A DNA stretch of 64,000 bases from contig NZ_JAETXJ010000001.1 in NCBI RefSeq assembly GCF_022508225.1, positions 434,001 through 498,000 on the forward strand. The letters run 5' to 3'. A program made the position numbers and the translations under genes. Position 1 is the first letter of the stretch. Each line of letters opens with the position of its first letter. The notes under the pieces are model-generated. The model was not told the origin of the DNA, ran no database searches, and saw nothing but the letters and a program-made list of their open reading frames with translations. Below are positions 17,605 to 26,024 of this stretch, piece by piece. This stretch comes from Desulfovibrio sp. UIB00. Its GTDB lineage: Bacteria; Desulfobacterota; Desulfovibrionia; Desulfovibrionales; Desulfovibrionaceae.

Positions 17605-19119
17605 CTATTGTTGTAAACTCGCAATGAGTTGCTGAATTTTATTTGAAAAATCTGTGTTTTGTGTCCTGATGTCGTGGCTGACATACAGAACTGCAACGTC
17701 ATTTTCATAGATTTTTTCAAGGTCTGGGTGGGTGTCAAACACGGCTTTTGCTTCAGCATAAGCCACTTCTTTTTTGTCTTCATCCCTGCCGTTTAAACGC
17801 ATGGTGCCAACAATGGGAGAAATTATCACAAAGGCTTTTTCCAGCTTCTGATTCATACGCCTTGAATCAGCGGCCATGCGACTGTAGGGAAAGAATAGGT
17901 GTGGCCCAAGCCCCGATTGCACCCACACATTAATATCGTCCGGAAAGTCTGGCAGTTTGTTAAGCACTGCGTGAAGCCTGGCATACTGGGTACGCTCGGG
18001 TGAGGCGGAAAGTCTTGCCAGCGTGGCCACAGGGTTGTACCAGCCAGTTTGAGTAGCAAACATGGTTATGACAATAGTTATAGTGCCCGCCGTCAAGATC
18101 TGTTTCTGCCAGCGTGGTGGAAGATTGTGTTGCAGCCAGATAATGGCGTGGCAAAAAGAAATAAGCAGAAAAATTGCCAGTAAATCTTCATATTGCCCGT
18201 TCATCCCCCAAATGGTGGGATAGTCGGAAACAACCACAATACCCAAAAACGGTGCCGTACAAAGCAGGGAAAGAAAGGCCTTTTTTCCAAAAAAAGGCAA
18301 AAACCATGAGTAGGCGACTATTCTAAACAGATAAAAGAATTTTTTATCCCAGCTCCCCATGATGTTTATATAGTTTTGGAATCTGTAATGCAGGGAAGTT
18401 CCTGCCATCTTGAGCGCGTGGGGCAGCCATACCTGCGAAGCCCCAATAAACCATATGCTAGAAAATGTGCACAGCACCATGCCTGTTTTGCGCATTTCAA
18501 GCAAAAGAAAGGCGTACATGCCGAGGCTGAAAATACTTAGGGCAGCGCGTTCCTCTGCCATGCAGACGATAAGGCAGCATATTCCCATCAGCACCCAGCG
18601 CCGTTGGTGCAAATACAGCACGGCAAGCATCAGAAGGGAGGTGGCAATAGTGGTAAAATGTACTTGTCGTGACCATGGGGCCAGCACAAATCGAAAAACA
18701 AAGACAAGAACCAGAAGTATGCCAGCAGCCCAAAGCCAGTTGCTTGATGAGTCATCCCCTTCTTGCCGATAGATAGTTCTGACGAGGCGCGGCAGCAAAA
18801 AGATCATAAAACCTGTGGAGATGGCCTGAAGCACACTCATTGCATAGGGGCTCTTCCATGGGCCGATCAGCGGTGCCAGGAGCGCGCTGATCGGGGTGAA
18901 ATGTTCCCCCCAGTAGGGCATGCCAAGATAATATTCGGTAAACGGTGCGTGCCAGTCCCAGCCATTCCAGACACGCCATATCTGCGTTAGAAATATACTG
19001 AAATCAAAGTCATTAATGGTGAATGACCACATCTGCATAACACTGGCCGCAATAAAAAGACTCGTCCAGAGGGCGGGTATATACCACAGAATAGCGTTTT
19101 CAATATGTTTTTGCTGCAT
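17605..19119 (-). CDS. Polytopic membrane protein, DUF2079 family
   Basis: A 504-residue inner-membrane protein with about ten to twelve helices. The early segment FTINDFDFSIF, then WGEHFTPISAL and a later RQVHFTTIATSLLML, match DUF2079, a GT-C-like family thought to act on lipid-linked sugars. The soluble C-terminal part from about residue 380 (LHAVLNKLPDFPDDINVWVQ and GPHLFFPYSRM) is typical. It follows the mannosyltransferase/GtrA gene at 19442-20524 on the same strand, separated by about 320 bases. The pair resembles the first cassette at 4.9-7.6 kb in logic. Base composition is clearly AT-richer than the flanking housekeeping genes. Confidence 0.8.
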   Translation of the reverse strand: MQQKHIENAILWYIPALWTSLFIAASVMQMWSFTINDFDFSIFLTQIWRVWNGWDWHAPFTEYYLGMPYWGEHFTPISALLAPLIGPWKSPYAMSVLQAISTGFMIFLLPRLVRTIYRQEGDDSSSNWLWAAGILLVLVFVFRFVLAPWSRQVHFTTIATSLLMLAVLYLHQRRWVLMGICCLIVCMAEERAALSIFSLGMYAFLLLEMRKTGMVLCTFSSIWFIGASQVWLPHALKMAGTSLHYRFQNYINIMGSWDKKFFYLFRIVAYSWFLPFFGKKAFLSLLCTAPFLGIVVVSDYPTIWGMNGQYEDLLAIFLLISFCHAIIWLQHNLPPRWQKQILTAGTITIVITMFATQTGWYNPVATLARLSASPERTQYARLHAVLNKLPDFPDDINVWVQSGLGPHLFFPYSRMAADSRRMNQKLEKAFVIISPIVGTMRLNGRDEDKKEVAYAEAKAVFDTHPDLEKIYENDVAVLYVSHDIRTQNTDFSNKIQQLIASLQQ

Positions 19120-19441
19120 ATGGTGTTTCCAGGCAAAGTGTGATGTGGTGAGCGCTATCGAACGAGATCCGCAAGAAAGCCTTTGCTCTGTTAGGCAGAA
19201 CGTTGCAGTTGTAGAGCGTCACTTTCGCGGGATTTAACATGCTGTTTGTAAAGGGCGCTATTGACGCGGCAACGGATCTCTCACAGCGCCCAGCAAGGTT
19301 GGACAGCCCTAGGTGCACTTTTATCATCTGGTGTTTTTGAAATACGGCCTGTGTGTCAGTCAGGCTATAAAATCTCAAGGGTGATAATGCAGTACGAGAA
19401 CATCCGCAGGGGCAGAGCAGCGGCTAGAATTTGCTATGGTA
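19120..19441. other. Intergenic region between the DUF2079 and DPM-GtrA genes
   Basis: About 320 bases. I see no coding sequence, terminator or promoter that I could defend. The length argues that the two flanking minus-strand genes may not be strictly cotranscribed. Confidence 0.4.
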
Positions 19442-20524
19442 TCACAGTCCCTTCCAGACCATAGTTTTTGAAATGATATAGTTGACCACAGACCCCGCAA
19501 CAATGCCTGCACCTGCCGCAAAAAACCATGATAATGACAGACCAAACAGCATTTCTGAAATTGCTATGTTGACAATCGCCCCAAACGTGCACGCAAGGCA
19601 AAAAAGAAAATACCCTTTAATGAAAGCCTTGCCACGCAACTGGTTAGAGAAGAACGTCAATCTGTTGTTAATAAAGTAGTTAGACGTCATGGCAAAAAAA
19701 GTTGCAGTACACTGGCTCAAAAAGAACGGATATTGAAATAGTTTGTACATGGTGTAGAGCACGCAAAAATGCACAGCCACACCAGTCAGCCCCACCAGGC
19801 AAAACATAAAAAAGTTGGTGATGGGGAGTCGAAAGCTGATCTTTTTGAGCAGAAGCCATGCAAAATCAATAAGCGTAGATACGCTGAGCTTGGTGGTGCC
19901 ATGTATTCTGGTGCAAAATGTATAGGGTATTTCTTTGACCTTAAGGGGAATGTCCTTAGTGGTCAGAATATCAAAGAGGATTTTGAACCCACTCAAAGAA
20001 ATGTCGGGCGCTATTTCATCAATGAGGCTGCGTTTAAGCGCAAAGAAGCCGCTCATGGGGTCAGAGCAAGGTGTCAGGAGAAGTTTTGACGCAAGCACCG
20101 TTGCCATCTGCGACATTTTGGCCCGGGTTTTGTCCCACTCTCCCACGCCGCCGTCATCGCAATAGCGTGAGCCAACGGCAACTGTGGCTTCGTCGTTAAC
20201 AAGGGCAGCAAACATCTGGGGTAAAATCGCGGCATCGTGCTGCAGGTCCGCATCCATTACTGCAAGATACGGGGCGGCCGTAGCTAACATGCCCTCAACA
20301 CAGGCAGAGGACAAACCCCTGCGATTAACGCGCCGTATCAAACGCACATGAGGTTTTTTTGCTGCAAGTTTAAGAAGCTCTTGCCATGTTCCGTCTGTAG
20401 AATCATCATCAACAAATACAACTTCCCAGTTCATGCCGGAAAGAACACGCTCAAGTCGTTCGACAGTAAGAATAACGTTGTCTTTTTCGTTGAGAGTGGG
20501 AACTATAACTGCATAATCAACCAT
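19442..20524 (-). CDS. Polyprenol-phosphate mannosyltransferase (DPM1-like) fused to a GtrA membrane domain
   Basis: A 360-residue protein. The GT-2 domain (about 1-225) opens VDYAVIVPTLNEKDNVILTV, with VVFVDDDSTDGTW and the metal motif AVMDADLQHD. A GtrA-type four-helix domain (about 235-355) begins ITNFFMFCLVGLTGVAVHF. This two-domain layout is that of bacterial dolichol-phosphate-mannose-synthase-like enzymes. They load mannose or glucose onto polyprenyl phosphate and help flip it across the membrane. Start 20524 fits the family start (MVDYAV); an extension of 34 codons upstream is open but unlike the family. It probably supplies the DUF2079 protein with lipid-linked sugar (inference from adjacency). 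Confidence 0.88.
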   Translation of the reverse strand: MVDYAVIVPTLNEKDNVILTVERLERVLSGMNWEVVFVDDDSTDGTWQELLKLAAKKPHVRLIRRVNRRGLSSACVEGMLATAAPYLAVMDADLQHDAAILPQMFAALVNDEATVAVGSRYCDDGGVGEWDKTRAKMSQMATVLASKLLLTPCSDPMSGFFALKRSLIDEIAPDISLSGFKILFDILTTKDIPLKVKEIPYTFCTRIHGTTKLSVSTLIDFAWLLLKKISFRLPITNFFMFCLVGLTGVAVHFCVLYTMYKLFQYPFFLSQCTATFFAMTSNYFINNRLTFFSNQLRGKAFIKGYFLFCLACTFGAIVNIAISEMLFGLSLSWFFAAGAGIVAGSVVNYIISKTMVWKGL

Positions 20525-20911
20525 GTCTGGATACCGTCCCAAAAGAAAGCGCCAATCTGTCTCATTAATGGTGCAACATCGTGTTGGCCGCGTGTTCAAC
20601 GCCACTTTTCCAGATGCCCGATACATTGTCTGTGGAATGCGCTATACATGCTATCAGCTCTGTTGGCAATTGGGCGAGGCCTCCGATAAGAAGATTATGT
20701 TCCAGAGAGTTGCAGTGGCTGGCATGGAAAACAAAACTAGCCGTAGGGTGGGGCTCGTTGGGGTGCTCGACCATTCAGTAGCGCGCTCAATATCTTTGGA
20801 GCAACCATCATCTAACTTGCACAAATAGCAGCAGATTAAGCCCGTGCCAAATGAGGCATGCATATATTTATATGATTGTTTCGGGCGTGATAAATCCCGC
20901 CCTATTTTTGT
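20525..20911. other. Intergenic region upstream of the DPM-GtrA gene
   Basis: About 390 bases with no supportable gene. It should contain the promoter for the minus-strand glycosyltransferase gene. No clear hexamers were found. Confidence 0.4.
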
Positions 20912-20945
20912 ATAAAAAATCAGCATCCTTTTTCAAGGATGCTGA
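20912..20945 (-). terminator. Intrinsic terminator of the PEBP-like lipoprotein gene
   Basis: TCAGCATCCTT (20920-20930) pairs with AAGGATGCTGA (20935-20945). On the minus strand the stem is followed by ATTTTTTATA, a good U-run, and lies just after the stop at 20969. Confidence 0.92.
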
Positions 20946-20968
20946 TCGAAGGTGCTGCACGATGCTTG

Positions 20969-21391
20969 TTAGTGGGGGTAGCTGCGAACCGCTTTGCCCT
21001 CTCCCAGTACTAACGTTTGGTCCTTGTTCAGAGCGAAAACTTTTATCATGTATCGATGGCTTTGTGCTGCTGGCGGTTCAGGACCGCGATACCCTTTGAG
21101 GGAGCCTTGCTCAATAGTCGCCATGCCGTTCTTAATAGTGCAAGGTACAGTGCCGCCTCCATGGTCAAAACTGGTCATATCCAGATCGGTCATTTGGACC
21201 TTGAAAAAGGCTGTGCCTGCGGGGGGATTGGTAATTTTTATCTCTGGGTTGGGAGAGCTGAGGCCCCCGCCTGCCCACTCAAAGTTTACAGCAAGTTGCT
21301 GGTAGTTATCCGCTTTCTTAACGCACCCCAGCGAGAGCATGATGGATGCGCAAAAAAATACTGCAATGCGAAGCATGCTCCATTTTTTCAT
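20969..21391 (-). CDS. YbhB/YbcL-like (PEBP family) lipoprotein
   Basis: A 140-residue exported lipoprotein. The signal sequence ends in the lipobox LSLGC with Cys at about 23. The mature part has the phosphatidylethanolamine-binding-protein hallmarks: SPNPEIKITNPP, KVQMTDLDM with a following acidic/His segment (SFDHGG), KGYRGPEPP, and SHRYMIKVFALN. Bacterial members such as YbhB bind small ligands, and their roles are poorly defined. Start ATG 21391 is preferred over the overlapping GTG at 21394, with AGGA about eleven bases upstream. It has its own terminator and no evident operon partner. Confidence 0.82.
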   Translation of the reverse strand: MKKWSMLRIAVFFCASIMLSLGCVKKADNYQQLAVNFEWAGGGLSSPNPEIKITNPPAGTAFFKVQMTDLDMTSFDHGGGTVPCTIKNGMATIEQGSLKGYRGPEPPAAQSHRYMIKVFALNKDQTLVLGEGKAVRSYPH

Positions 21392-21472
21392 CACTTCACC
21401 ATTCCTGTGTAGGTTGCAAAAAAGTTTACTTTTGATATATTAAAACTAGTAGTTGGTCAATAATTTAAATTT

Positions 21473-21796
21473 CTATAATATTGTTTTAATATTATATTGT
21501 CGATATTTAAGTCTGTTTGCATCAGGGCGACAGCAAAATGCGCCGTTCAGCATTCCCAGAAAGTACTCGGACATCACCAGAGATAGATATTCTAGCCAAA
21601 AATCGCCGCATTGGTTATGTTCGCCTACACCGTTTTCCAAAAACAAAGATATCGATATGTCGGCGTTGCGCAGGGCGAGGACGGCTCTATCCACTTCCTC
21701 GGACGGATAAGAAAGCCCGCACATAGCCACATCTAAGGTGTCGGGCTGGTTGTCGGCATCAAGGGCATCATGGAGGCGACTGCAGTGCTGCTCCAT
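21473..21796 (-). CDS. Possible small hypothetical protein beside the integrase remnant
   Basis: An open frame of 107 codons running from ATG 21796 to 21473. The translation has a protein-like composition (for example DALDADNQPDTLDVAM and LSYPSEEVDRAVLALRNADI), but I recognise no family. There is no clear ribosome site. Its first codon abuts the surviving edge of the degenerate integrase on the other strand, so it may be a mobile-element accessory gene or a chance frame in decaying DNA. Confidence 0.3.
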   Translation of the reverse strand: MEQHCSRLHDALDADNQPDTLDVAMCGLSYPSEEVDRAVLALRNADISISLFLENGVGEHNQCGDFWLEYLSLVMSEYFLGMLNGAFCCRPDANRLKYRQYNIKTIL

Positions 21797-21797
21797 G

Positions 21798-22092
21798 CGG
21801 CAACCGACAATGAAACAGATGTTGAAGCGGCTTTGCGAAAAGGCAGGGGTAAGCCCATTCGGGTTCCATGCCATACGCCGCTATTTTGCCGTCAGTCTGG
21901 TCAAATCGCAGAAGGCAGATATAACTACAGCAGCTTTTGGGCCATCAGAGGCCCATTACGACTGATATTTACCAGAGGAGCGTTGCCCTTAACCTTGACC
22001 GCTTAGCCGGGGGCATTGAAGGGGCGGTTCTGTCGGTCGCTGGCCATGGGGATGCGGCTGAGGCAGAAGGGTATGCTTGGCTGTGTCAGTAG
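21798..22092 (+). pseudogene. Frameshifted C-terminal fragment of a tyrosine recombinase (integrase)
   Basis: Frame one reads LCEKAGVSPFGFHAIRRYFA and then KSQKADITT, containing the catalytic H-x-x-R box of tyrosine recombinases. After a shift of one base near 21922-21930 the next frame continues QQLLGHQRPITTDIY and then QRSVALNLDRLAG, the L-G-H...T-T-x-x-Y box with the nucleophilic Tyr, and stops at 22090-22092. The two halves join seamlessly at the family-expected point, so a single indel broke the gene. The whole N-terminal half is missing. The gene points toward tRNA-Ser (23572-23666), whose 3' end faces it, the usual integration site of such elements. No second att copy was found. Confidence 0.88.
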
Positions 22093-22225
22093 AAAGGGCG
22101 GGTTGCTTTGCGGCAGCTCGTCCTTTTTTGTTGATAGGGCGTCATGTAGAGAAATGGCCGTTCGCCAATACTTTGGCGTAAAAAAATCATTATTCGGTTA
22201 AACGAGAAAAAATATCCATTCACTT

Positions 22226-22240
22226 GTGCATGAAATTTGC
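22226..22240 (+). promoter_or_regulatory. Weak candidate -24/-12 promoter upstream of flagellin
   Basis: GTGCATG-AAAT-TTGC matches 8 of 11 positions of the sigma-54 consensus TGGCACG-N4-TTGC. The -24 GG is replaced by TG, and the implied start would leave only about 13 bases before the ATG at 22265. Flagellin genes in this group may instead use sigma-28, for which I saw no convincing box. Confidence 0.28.
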
Positions 22241-22264
22241 AAGCCCTAGTTATCTGGGGGGCGC

Positions 22265-23419
22265 ATGTACATAAATACCAATTCGATGGCTAATAGCGTT
22301 GCGGCGAATCTTCAGTCGCATTACACCGAGCTGGCAACATCCACGCAGCGTCTCTCCACTGGGTTGCGGGTAAACAGTGCCTCAGATGATGCCGCTGGCC
22401 TTGCCATTCGTGAACTGATGCGCACAGATATTCGTGCACTCAATCAGGGGGTGCGTAATGCCAACGACGCCATCTCGCTGATTCAGACGGCAGACGGTGC
22501 GCTTGGTGTAATTGATGAAAAGCTTACCCGCATGAAGGAACTGGCAGAACAGGCCGCCACAGGTACATATGATTCCACGCAGCGGCTCATGATTGATTCG
22601 GAATATCAGGCCATGGCCTCAGAAATCACCCGAATCGCCAATGCCACGGATTTTAACGGTATCCACCTGCTTGATGGCAATCTCTCCAGCGGCACCCACG
22701 ATGGGTCGGGCATGACCTCCACTGGAAAAATGAAAATTCACTTTGGCACCGCCAACGACAGCGCCGAAGACTATTACTATATTCAGATCGGTAGCGCTAC
22801 GGCGAGTTCTTTGGGGTTGGGAGATGGTAGTAACTCGTCACCAGTGGATGCATATGCCGCCAATCATGGTTTGACGTATCTGGGTTCTAGCCTATTTAGT
22901 TCATCGCTTCTCTATATGTTTAACACGTCATATTTTTCAAATTACAATCCATCACAAACGACATCAGATTACAGGGATGCATCTGGTAATAATATATATA
23001 GGTTTGCAACCGATAATTCTGGAACGATACATGCGATAGAAACAAGTGTATCAGACCCGACAGAAACTATTACCAGCGATGTCGCGATTGGTTCTGGTAC
23101 TTCTTCTGGAGCGGGTGGGAATATCCGCACGCAGGATGCGGCCCAACAAGCCCTTGTAGCCATCAATAACGCCGTTGTTTCAAAAGACAAGATTCGCGCG
23201 TCTCTCGGCGCCTTGCAAAATAGGCTTGAAAATACCGTCAGCAATCTTCAGACTCAGGCTGAAAACCTGCAATCCGCAGAGTCGCGTATTTCGGATGTGG
23301 ACGTGGCCTCGGAAATGACGCAGTTTGTGCGCGAGCAGATATTGACCCAGTCCTCGGTAGCCATGCTCTCGCAGGCCAATTCCATGCCAAAGATGGCTAT
23401 GCAGATTATCGGCGGCTAA
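22265..23419 (+). CDS. Flagellin
   Basis: A 384-residue flagellar filament protein. The N-terminal D0/D1 region (1-150) has the flagellin hallmarks NSMANSVAANLQSHY, QRLSTGLRVNSASDDAAGLA and RNANDAISLIQTADGAL. The C-terminal D1/D0 region (about 285-384) has RASLGALQNRLENTVSNLQ and ends ANSMPKMAMQIIGG. The central 150-290 segment is rich in Ser, Tyr and Asn, with AT-rich coding DNA (about 22830-23100) unlike the ends, and is presumably the exposed variable domain. The ribosome site is a run of G at 22256-22262. No other flagellar gene is nearby, so it is a solitary flagellin next to integrase debris. Confidence 0.96.
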   Translation: MYINTNSMANSVAANLQSHYTELATSTQRLSTGLRVNSASDDAAGLAIRELMRTDIRALNQGVRNANDAISLIQTADGALGVIDEKLTRMKELAEQAATGTYDSTQRLMIDSEYQAMASEITRIANATDFNGIHLLDGNLSSGTHDGSGMTSTGKMKIHFGTANDSAEDYYYIQIGSATASSLGLGDGSNSSPVDAYAANHGLTYLGSSLFSSSLLYMFNTSYFSNYNPSQTTSDYRDASGNNIYRFATDNSGTIHAIETSVSDPTETITSDVAIGSGTSSGAGGNIRTQDAAQQALVAINNAVVSKDKIRASLGALQNRLENTVSNLQTQAENLQSAESRISDVDVASEMTQFVREQILTQSSVAMLSQANSMPKMAMQIIGG

Positions 23420-23521
23420 ACAAAATATTTTTCAGATATTTCTCCCGCAGATTTCCCAAAAGTATGTACGCCGGTATGTACGCCACCCCGCGCCACCCCG
23501 AATTTTACCCCTCTAGAACGC

Positions 23522-23561
23522 AAAAACGGCGAGTTACCTTTAACAGTAACTCGCCGTTTTA
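23522..23561 (-). terminator. Terminator downstream of tRNA-Ser
   Basis: AAAAACGGCGAGTTAC (23522-23537) pairs with GTAACTCGCCGTTTTA (23546-23561) over about 15 bp, with U-runs in both directions. On the minus strand it lies ten bases after the tRNA 3' end. It could also stop transcripts from the flagellin side. Confidence 0.88.
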
Positions 23562-23571
23562 CTTGCGTATG

Positions 23572-23666
23572 TGGCGGAGAGGGAGAGATTTGAACTCTCG
23601 ATACAGGTTTAAGCCCGTATACTCGCTTAGCAGGCGAGCTCCTTCGGCCGGCTCGGACACCTCTCC
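23572..23666 (-). tRNA. tRNA-Ser (anticodon GCT)
   Basis: On the minus strand the acceptor GGAGAGG pairs with CCTCTCC, followed by discriminator G and an encoded CCA. The anticodon arm CTCGC-CTGCTAA-GCGAG gives anticodon GCT (reads AGC/AGU). A long variable arm (TATACGGG...CCTGTAT) and the T-arm GAG-AGTTCAAATCTC confirm a class II tRNA-Ser. The 3' end faces the flagellin and integrase remnant. Confidence 0.96.
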
Positions 23667-23805
23667 GCAGCATCAGGTCAGCAACTAAGCGAACCAGAAT
23701 GCAGAAAAGCAAGCTAGCCTAGACGGCGGCACCTGTCAAGAATGTTCTGCCATCTATGAATAAAAGGGAATCACAAGCGGGCCGTGCAGCCAGCACAGCC
23801 ACGCA

Positions 23806-23834
23806 TTGACCGGGGGCGCAGCTTGGCGTAATTT
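23806..23834 (+). promoter_or_regulatory. Sigma-70 promoter for glnS
   Basis: TTGACC (23806-23811), a 17-base spacer and TAATTT (23829-23834) lie about 40 bases upstream of the glnS start codon. Confidence 0.65.
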
Positions 23835-23872
23835 TATGGACTTCCCATTAAATGGAACTATTGGAGCGCATT

Positions 23873-25606
23873 ATGGCCCCCGAAAATGATACGACACCCG
23901 CCAATGTTGCTGAAGGCACCGCCGCTGGCGATACTGCAAAAGTCGGCCTGGATTTCATCCGTACCCGCATAACTGAAGACAACGCTTCGGGCCGATTCGG
24001 CAATCGCGTACACACGCGTTTTCCTCCAGAGCCGAACGGGTATCTGCATCTGGGGCATGCCAAGTCCATCTGCCTTAACTTTGGCGTTGCCAGGGAGTTT
24101 GGCGGGCAGTGCAACCTGCGCTTTGACGACACCAACCCCACCAAGGAAGAAACGGAATACGTTGATTCCATCCGTGAGGATGTGCGCTGGCTTGGCGGCG
24201 TGTGGCATGACCGCGAATTTTACGCTTCCGACTACTTCGAGAAGCTCTATGACTATGCCGAACAGCTCATCAAGATGGGCAAGGCCTATGTGGATGACCT
24301 TTCGGCGGAGGAAATCCGCGAATATCGTGGCACCCTGACCGAGCCTGGGCGCGAAAGCCCCTGGCGTAACCGGGGCGTGGACGAAAATCTTGATCTGTTC
24401 CGCCGTATGCGCGCGGGCGAATTTGGCGATGGTCAAAAAGTGTTGCGCGCCAAGATCGACATGACTTCGCCCAACGTGGTCATGCGCGATCCCACGCTGT
24501 ACCGCATCCGCCATGCGGAGCACCATCGCACGGGCAACAAGTGGTGCATCTACCCCATGTACGACTACACCCACTGCCTGTCCGACTCCATCGAGGGCAT
24601 CACCCACTCGCTCTGCACGCTGGAATTCATCAATAACCGTGAACTGTACGACTGGGTGCTCGAAACCCTCGGCGCGTACCGCCCGCAGCAGATCGAATTT
24701 GCGCGGCTTAATGTCACCTATACGGTGCTCTCCAAGCGCAAGCTCATTCAGCTTGTGAAGGAAGGCCACGTTACAGGCTGGGACGATCCCCGCATGCCCA
24801 CCCTGAGCGGCATGCGCCGCCGTGGCATCCCGCCCGAGGCCCTGCGTGAATTCTGCTCCCGTATCGGACTGGCCCGCGCCGATTCCACCGTGGAATACTC
24901 CATGCTCGAGTTCTGCGTACGCGAATATCTCAACGAGCATACCCCGCGCGTTATGGCTGTACTCGACCCGGTGAAGGTGGTTATTGAGAACTATCCCGTA
25001 GGCCAGGTGGAAGAATTTGACATGCCCTACCACCCGGAAGATGCCTCCTATGGCAGCCGCAAGGTGCCGTTTTCGCGCGAGCTGTATATTGAGCGGGACG
25101 ACTTCCGCCTTGAGCCGCCCAAAAAGTTCCACCGGCTGGCCCCTGGTGCGGAAGTGCGCCTGCGCTACGCCTACTTTATCACCTGCCGCGAGGCCGTGCT
25201 GGACGATGCGGGCAACGTGGTTGAACTGCGTTGCGTGTACGACCCAGAAAGCAAGGGCGGGCAAAGCCCCGATGGCCGCAAGGTGAAGGGAACCATCCAT
25301 TGGGTGTCGGCGGCTCACGCCATCCCCGCAGAAGTGCGCCTGTACGATCAGCTTTTCGCGGTGGAAAACCCCAATGCCGCGCCCGAGGGCAAGACGTTTC
25401 TGGATAACCTTAATCCCGAATCGCTCACTAAGGTGGAGGCCCTGCTGGAGCCTGCACTGGCTACTTTCAAGGCCGGGGACAAGATGCAGTTCGAGCGCCT
25501 TGGCTACTACTGCAAGGATAAGGACAGCACCGACGCCAAGCCCGTGTTCAACCGCACAACCACGCTGCGCGACACCTGGGCCAAGCTGGAAAAGAAGGGC
25601 GCATAG
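23873..25606 (+). CDS. glnS: Glutaminyl-tRNA synthetase
   Basis: A 577-residue class I aminoacyl-tRNA synthetase that charges tRNA-Gln with glutamine in the cytoplasm. The HIGH-type motif is [15 protein letters not shown] near residue 50-60. The KMSKS-type motif is VLSKRKL near residue 286. Other GlnRS features are [26 protein letters not shown] and the C-terminal beta-barrel anticodon domain (about 340-577), including [11 protein letters not shown] and the closing [11 protein letters not shown] 23873 follows TTGGAGCGCATT, a good ribosome site; an in-frame ATG seven codons upstream has none. A sigma-70 promoter lies just upstream. It stands alone, with tRNA-Lys downstream on the same strand. 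Confidence 0.97.
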   Translation: MAPENDTTPANVAEGTAAGDTAKVGLDFIRTRITEDNASGRFGNRVHTRFPPEPNGYLHLGHAKSICLNFGVAREFGGQCNLRFDDTNPTKEETEYVDSIREDVRWLGGVWHDREFYASDYFEKLYDYAEQLIKMGKAYVDDLSAEEIREYRGTLTEPGRESPWRNRGVDENLDLFRRMRAGEFGDGQKVLRAKIDMTSPNVVMRDPTLYRIRHAEHHRTGNKWCIYPMYDYTHCLSDSIEGITHSLCTLEFINNRELYDWVLETLGAYRPQQIEFARLNVTYTVLSKRKLIQLVKEGHVTGWDDPRMPTLSGMRRRGIPPEALREFCSRIGLARADSTVEYSMLEFCVREYLNEHTPRVMAVLDPVKVVIENYPVGQVEEFDMPYHPEDASYGSRKVPFSRELYIERDDFRLEPPKKFHRLAPGAEVRLRYAYFITCREAVLDDAGNVVELRCVYDPESKGGQSPDGRKVKGTIHWVSAAHAIPAEVRLYDQLFAVENPNAAPEGKTFLDNLNPESLTKVEALLEPALATFKAGDKMQFERLGYYCKDKDSTDAKPVFNRTTTLRDTWAKLEKKGA

Positions 25607-25657
25607 CGACTTTTTGAGCAAATATGGGTTTGATCGGCATTTTGTCGCAAGACGCGC

Positions 25658-25686
25658 TTGACAGTTGCTAAGGCTGTCGCTATATT
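25658..25686 (+). promoter_or_regulatory. Sigma-70 promoter for tRNA-Lys
   Basis: TTGACA (25658-25663), a 17-base spacer and TATATT (25681-25686) lie 13 bases before the tRNA 5' end. This is close to consensus in sequence and spacing. Confidence 0.88.
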
Positions 25687-25698
25687 CCGCGTCTCTAC

Positions 25699-25774
25699 GG
25701 GTCGTTAACTCAGTAGGTAGAGTATCTGCCTTTTAAGCAGAGAGTCGCAGGTTCGATCCCCGCACGACCCACCA
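25699..25774 (+). tRNA. tRNA-Lys (anticodon TTT)
   Basis: A 76-base cloverleaf: acceptor GGGTCGT pairs with ACGACCC, discriminator A, encoded CCA. The D-arm carries AACTCAGTAGGTAGAG. The anticodon arm CTGCC-TTTTAAG-CAG gives anticodon TTT. The T-arm has GGTTCGATCCC. Confidence 0.97.
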
Positions 25775-25783
25775 CATATTTCA

Positions 25784-25820
25784 AGGGCTTACAGCTAATC
25801 ACTGTAAGCCCTTTTTCTTT
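25784..25820 (+). terminator. Intrinsic terminator of tRNA-Lys
   Basis: AGGGCTTACAG (25784-25794) pairs with CTGTAAGCCCT (25802-25812), followed by TTTTCTTTT. Confidence 0.93.
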
Positions 25821-25973
25821 TGGACATATAAAGGGATAAGCGCATCTGAGGTGGGGGCGTTACCCAAGGATTGGGAAGGAGCCGCCCGTGCGGATACCCG
25901 GAGGCGTGGCCGCTGCAATGGGCCTGCTCTCGTTCCTCATGCAACAGTTAGAGCGGCACGTAGATGAAAATAA

Positions 25974-26008
25974 AACGGCCCGTTGACTCCAGGAGTCAAC
26001 GGGCCGTT
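25974..26008 (-). terminator. Intrinsic terminator of the DEAD-box helicase gene
   Basis: AACGGCCCGTTGACTCC (25974-25990) pairs perfectly with 25992-26008. Read on the minus strand it follows the helicase stop closely and is followed by TTTATTTTC. Confidence 0.9.
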
Positions 26009-26024
26009 GTGCTGGCAACAAAGA

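Noticed and set aside
21600-21740. Considered an N-terminal part of the integrase on the plus strand
   Set aside because: No recombinase similarity in any plus frame upstream of about 21798; the N-terminal half is missing.
23463-23500. Short repeats GTATGTACGCC and GCCACCCCG next to tRNA-Ser, considered as CRISPR or att core
   Set aside because: Only two unit copies each, no spacers of equal size, and no match to the tRNA 3' end. Not a CRISPR and not a demonstrable att duplicate.
23416-23712. Minus-strand frame covering the tRNA-Ser
   Set aside because: Translation of a tRNA and its terminator; a well-known false gene type.
23858-25621. A 587-codon open frame antisense to glnS
   Set aside because: It mirrors glnS in a GC-rich gene, where long antisense frames arise from codon bias. 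The translation has no family features and glnS is unambiguous.
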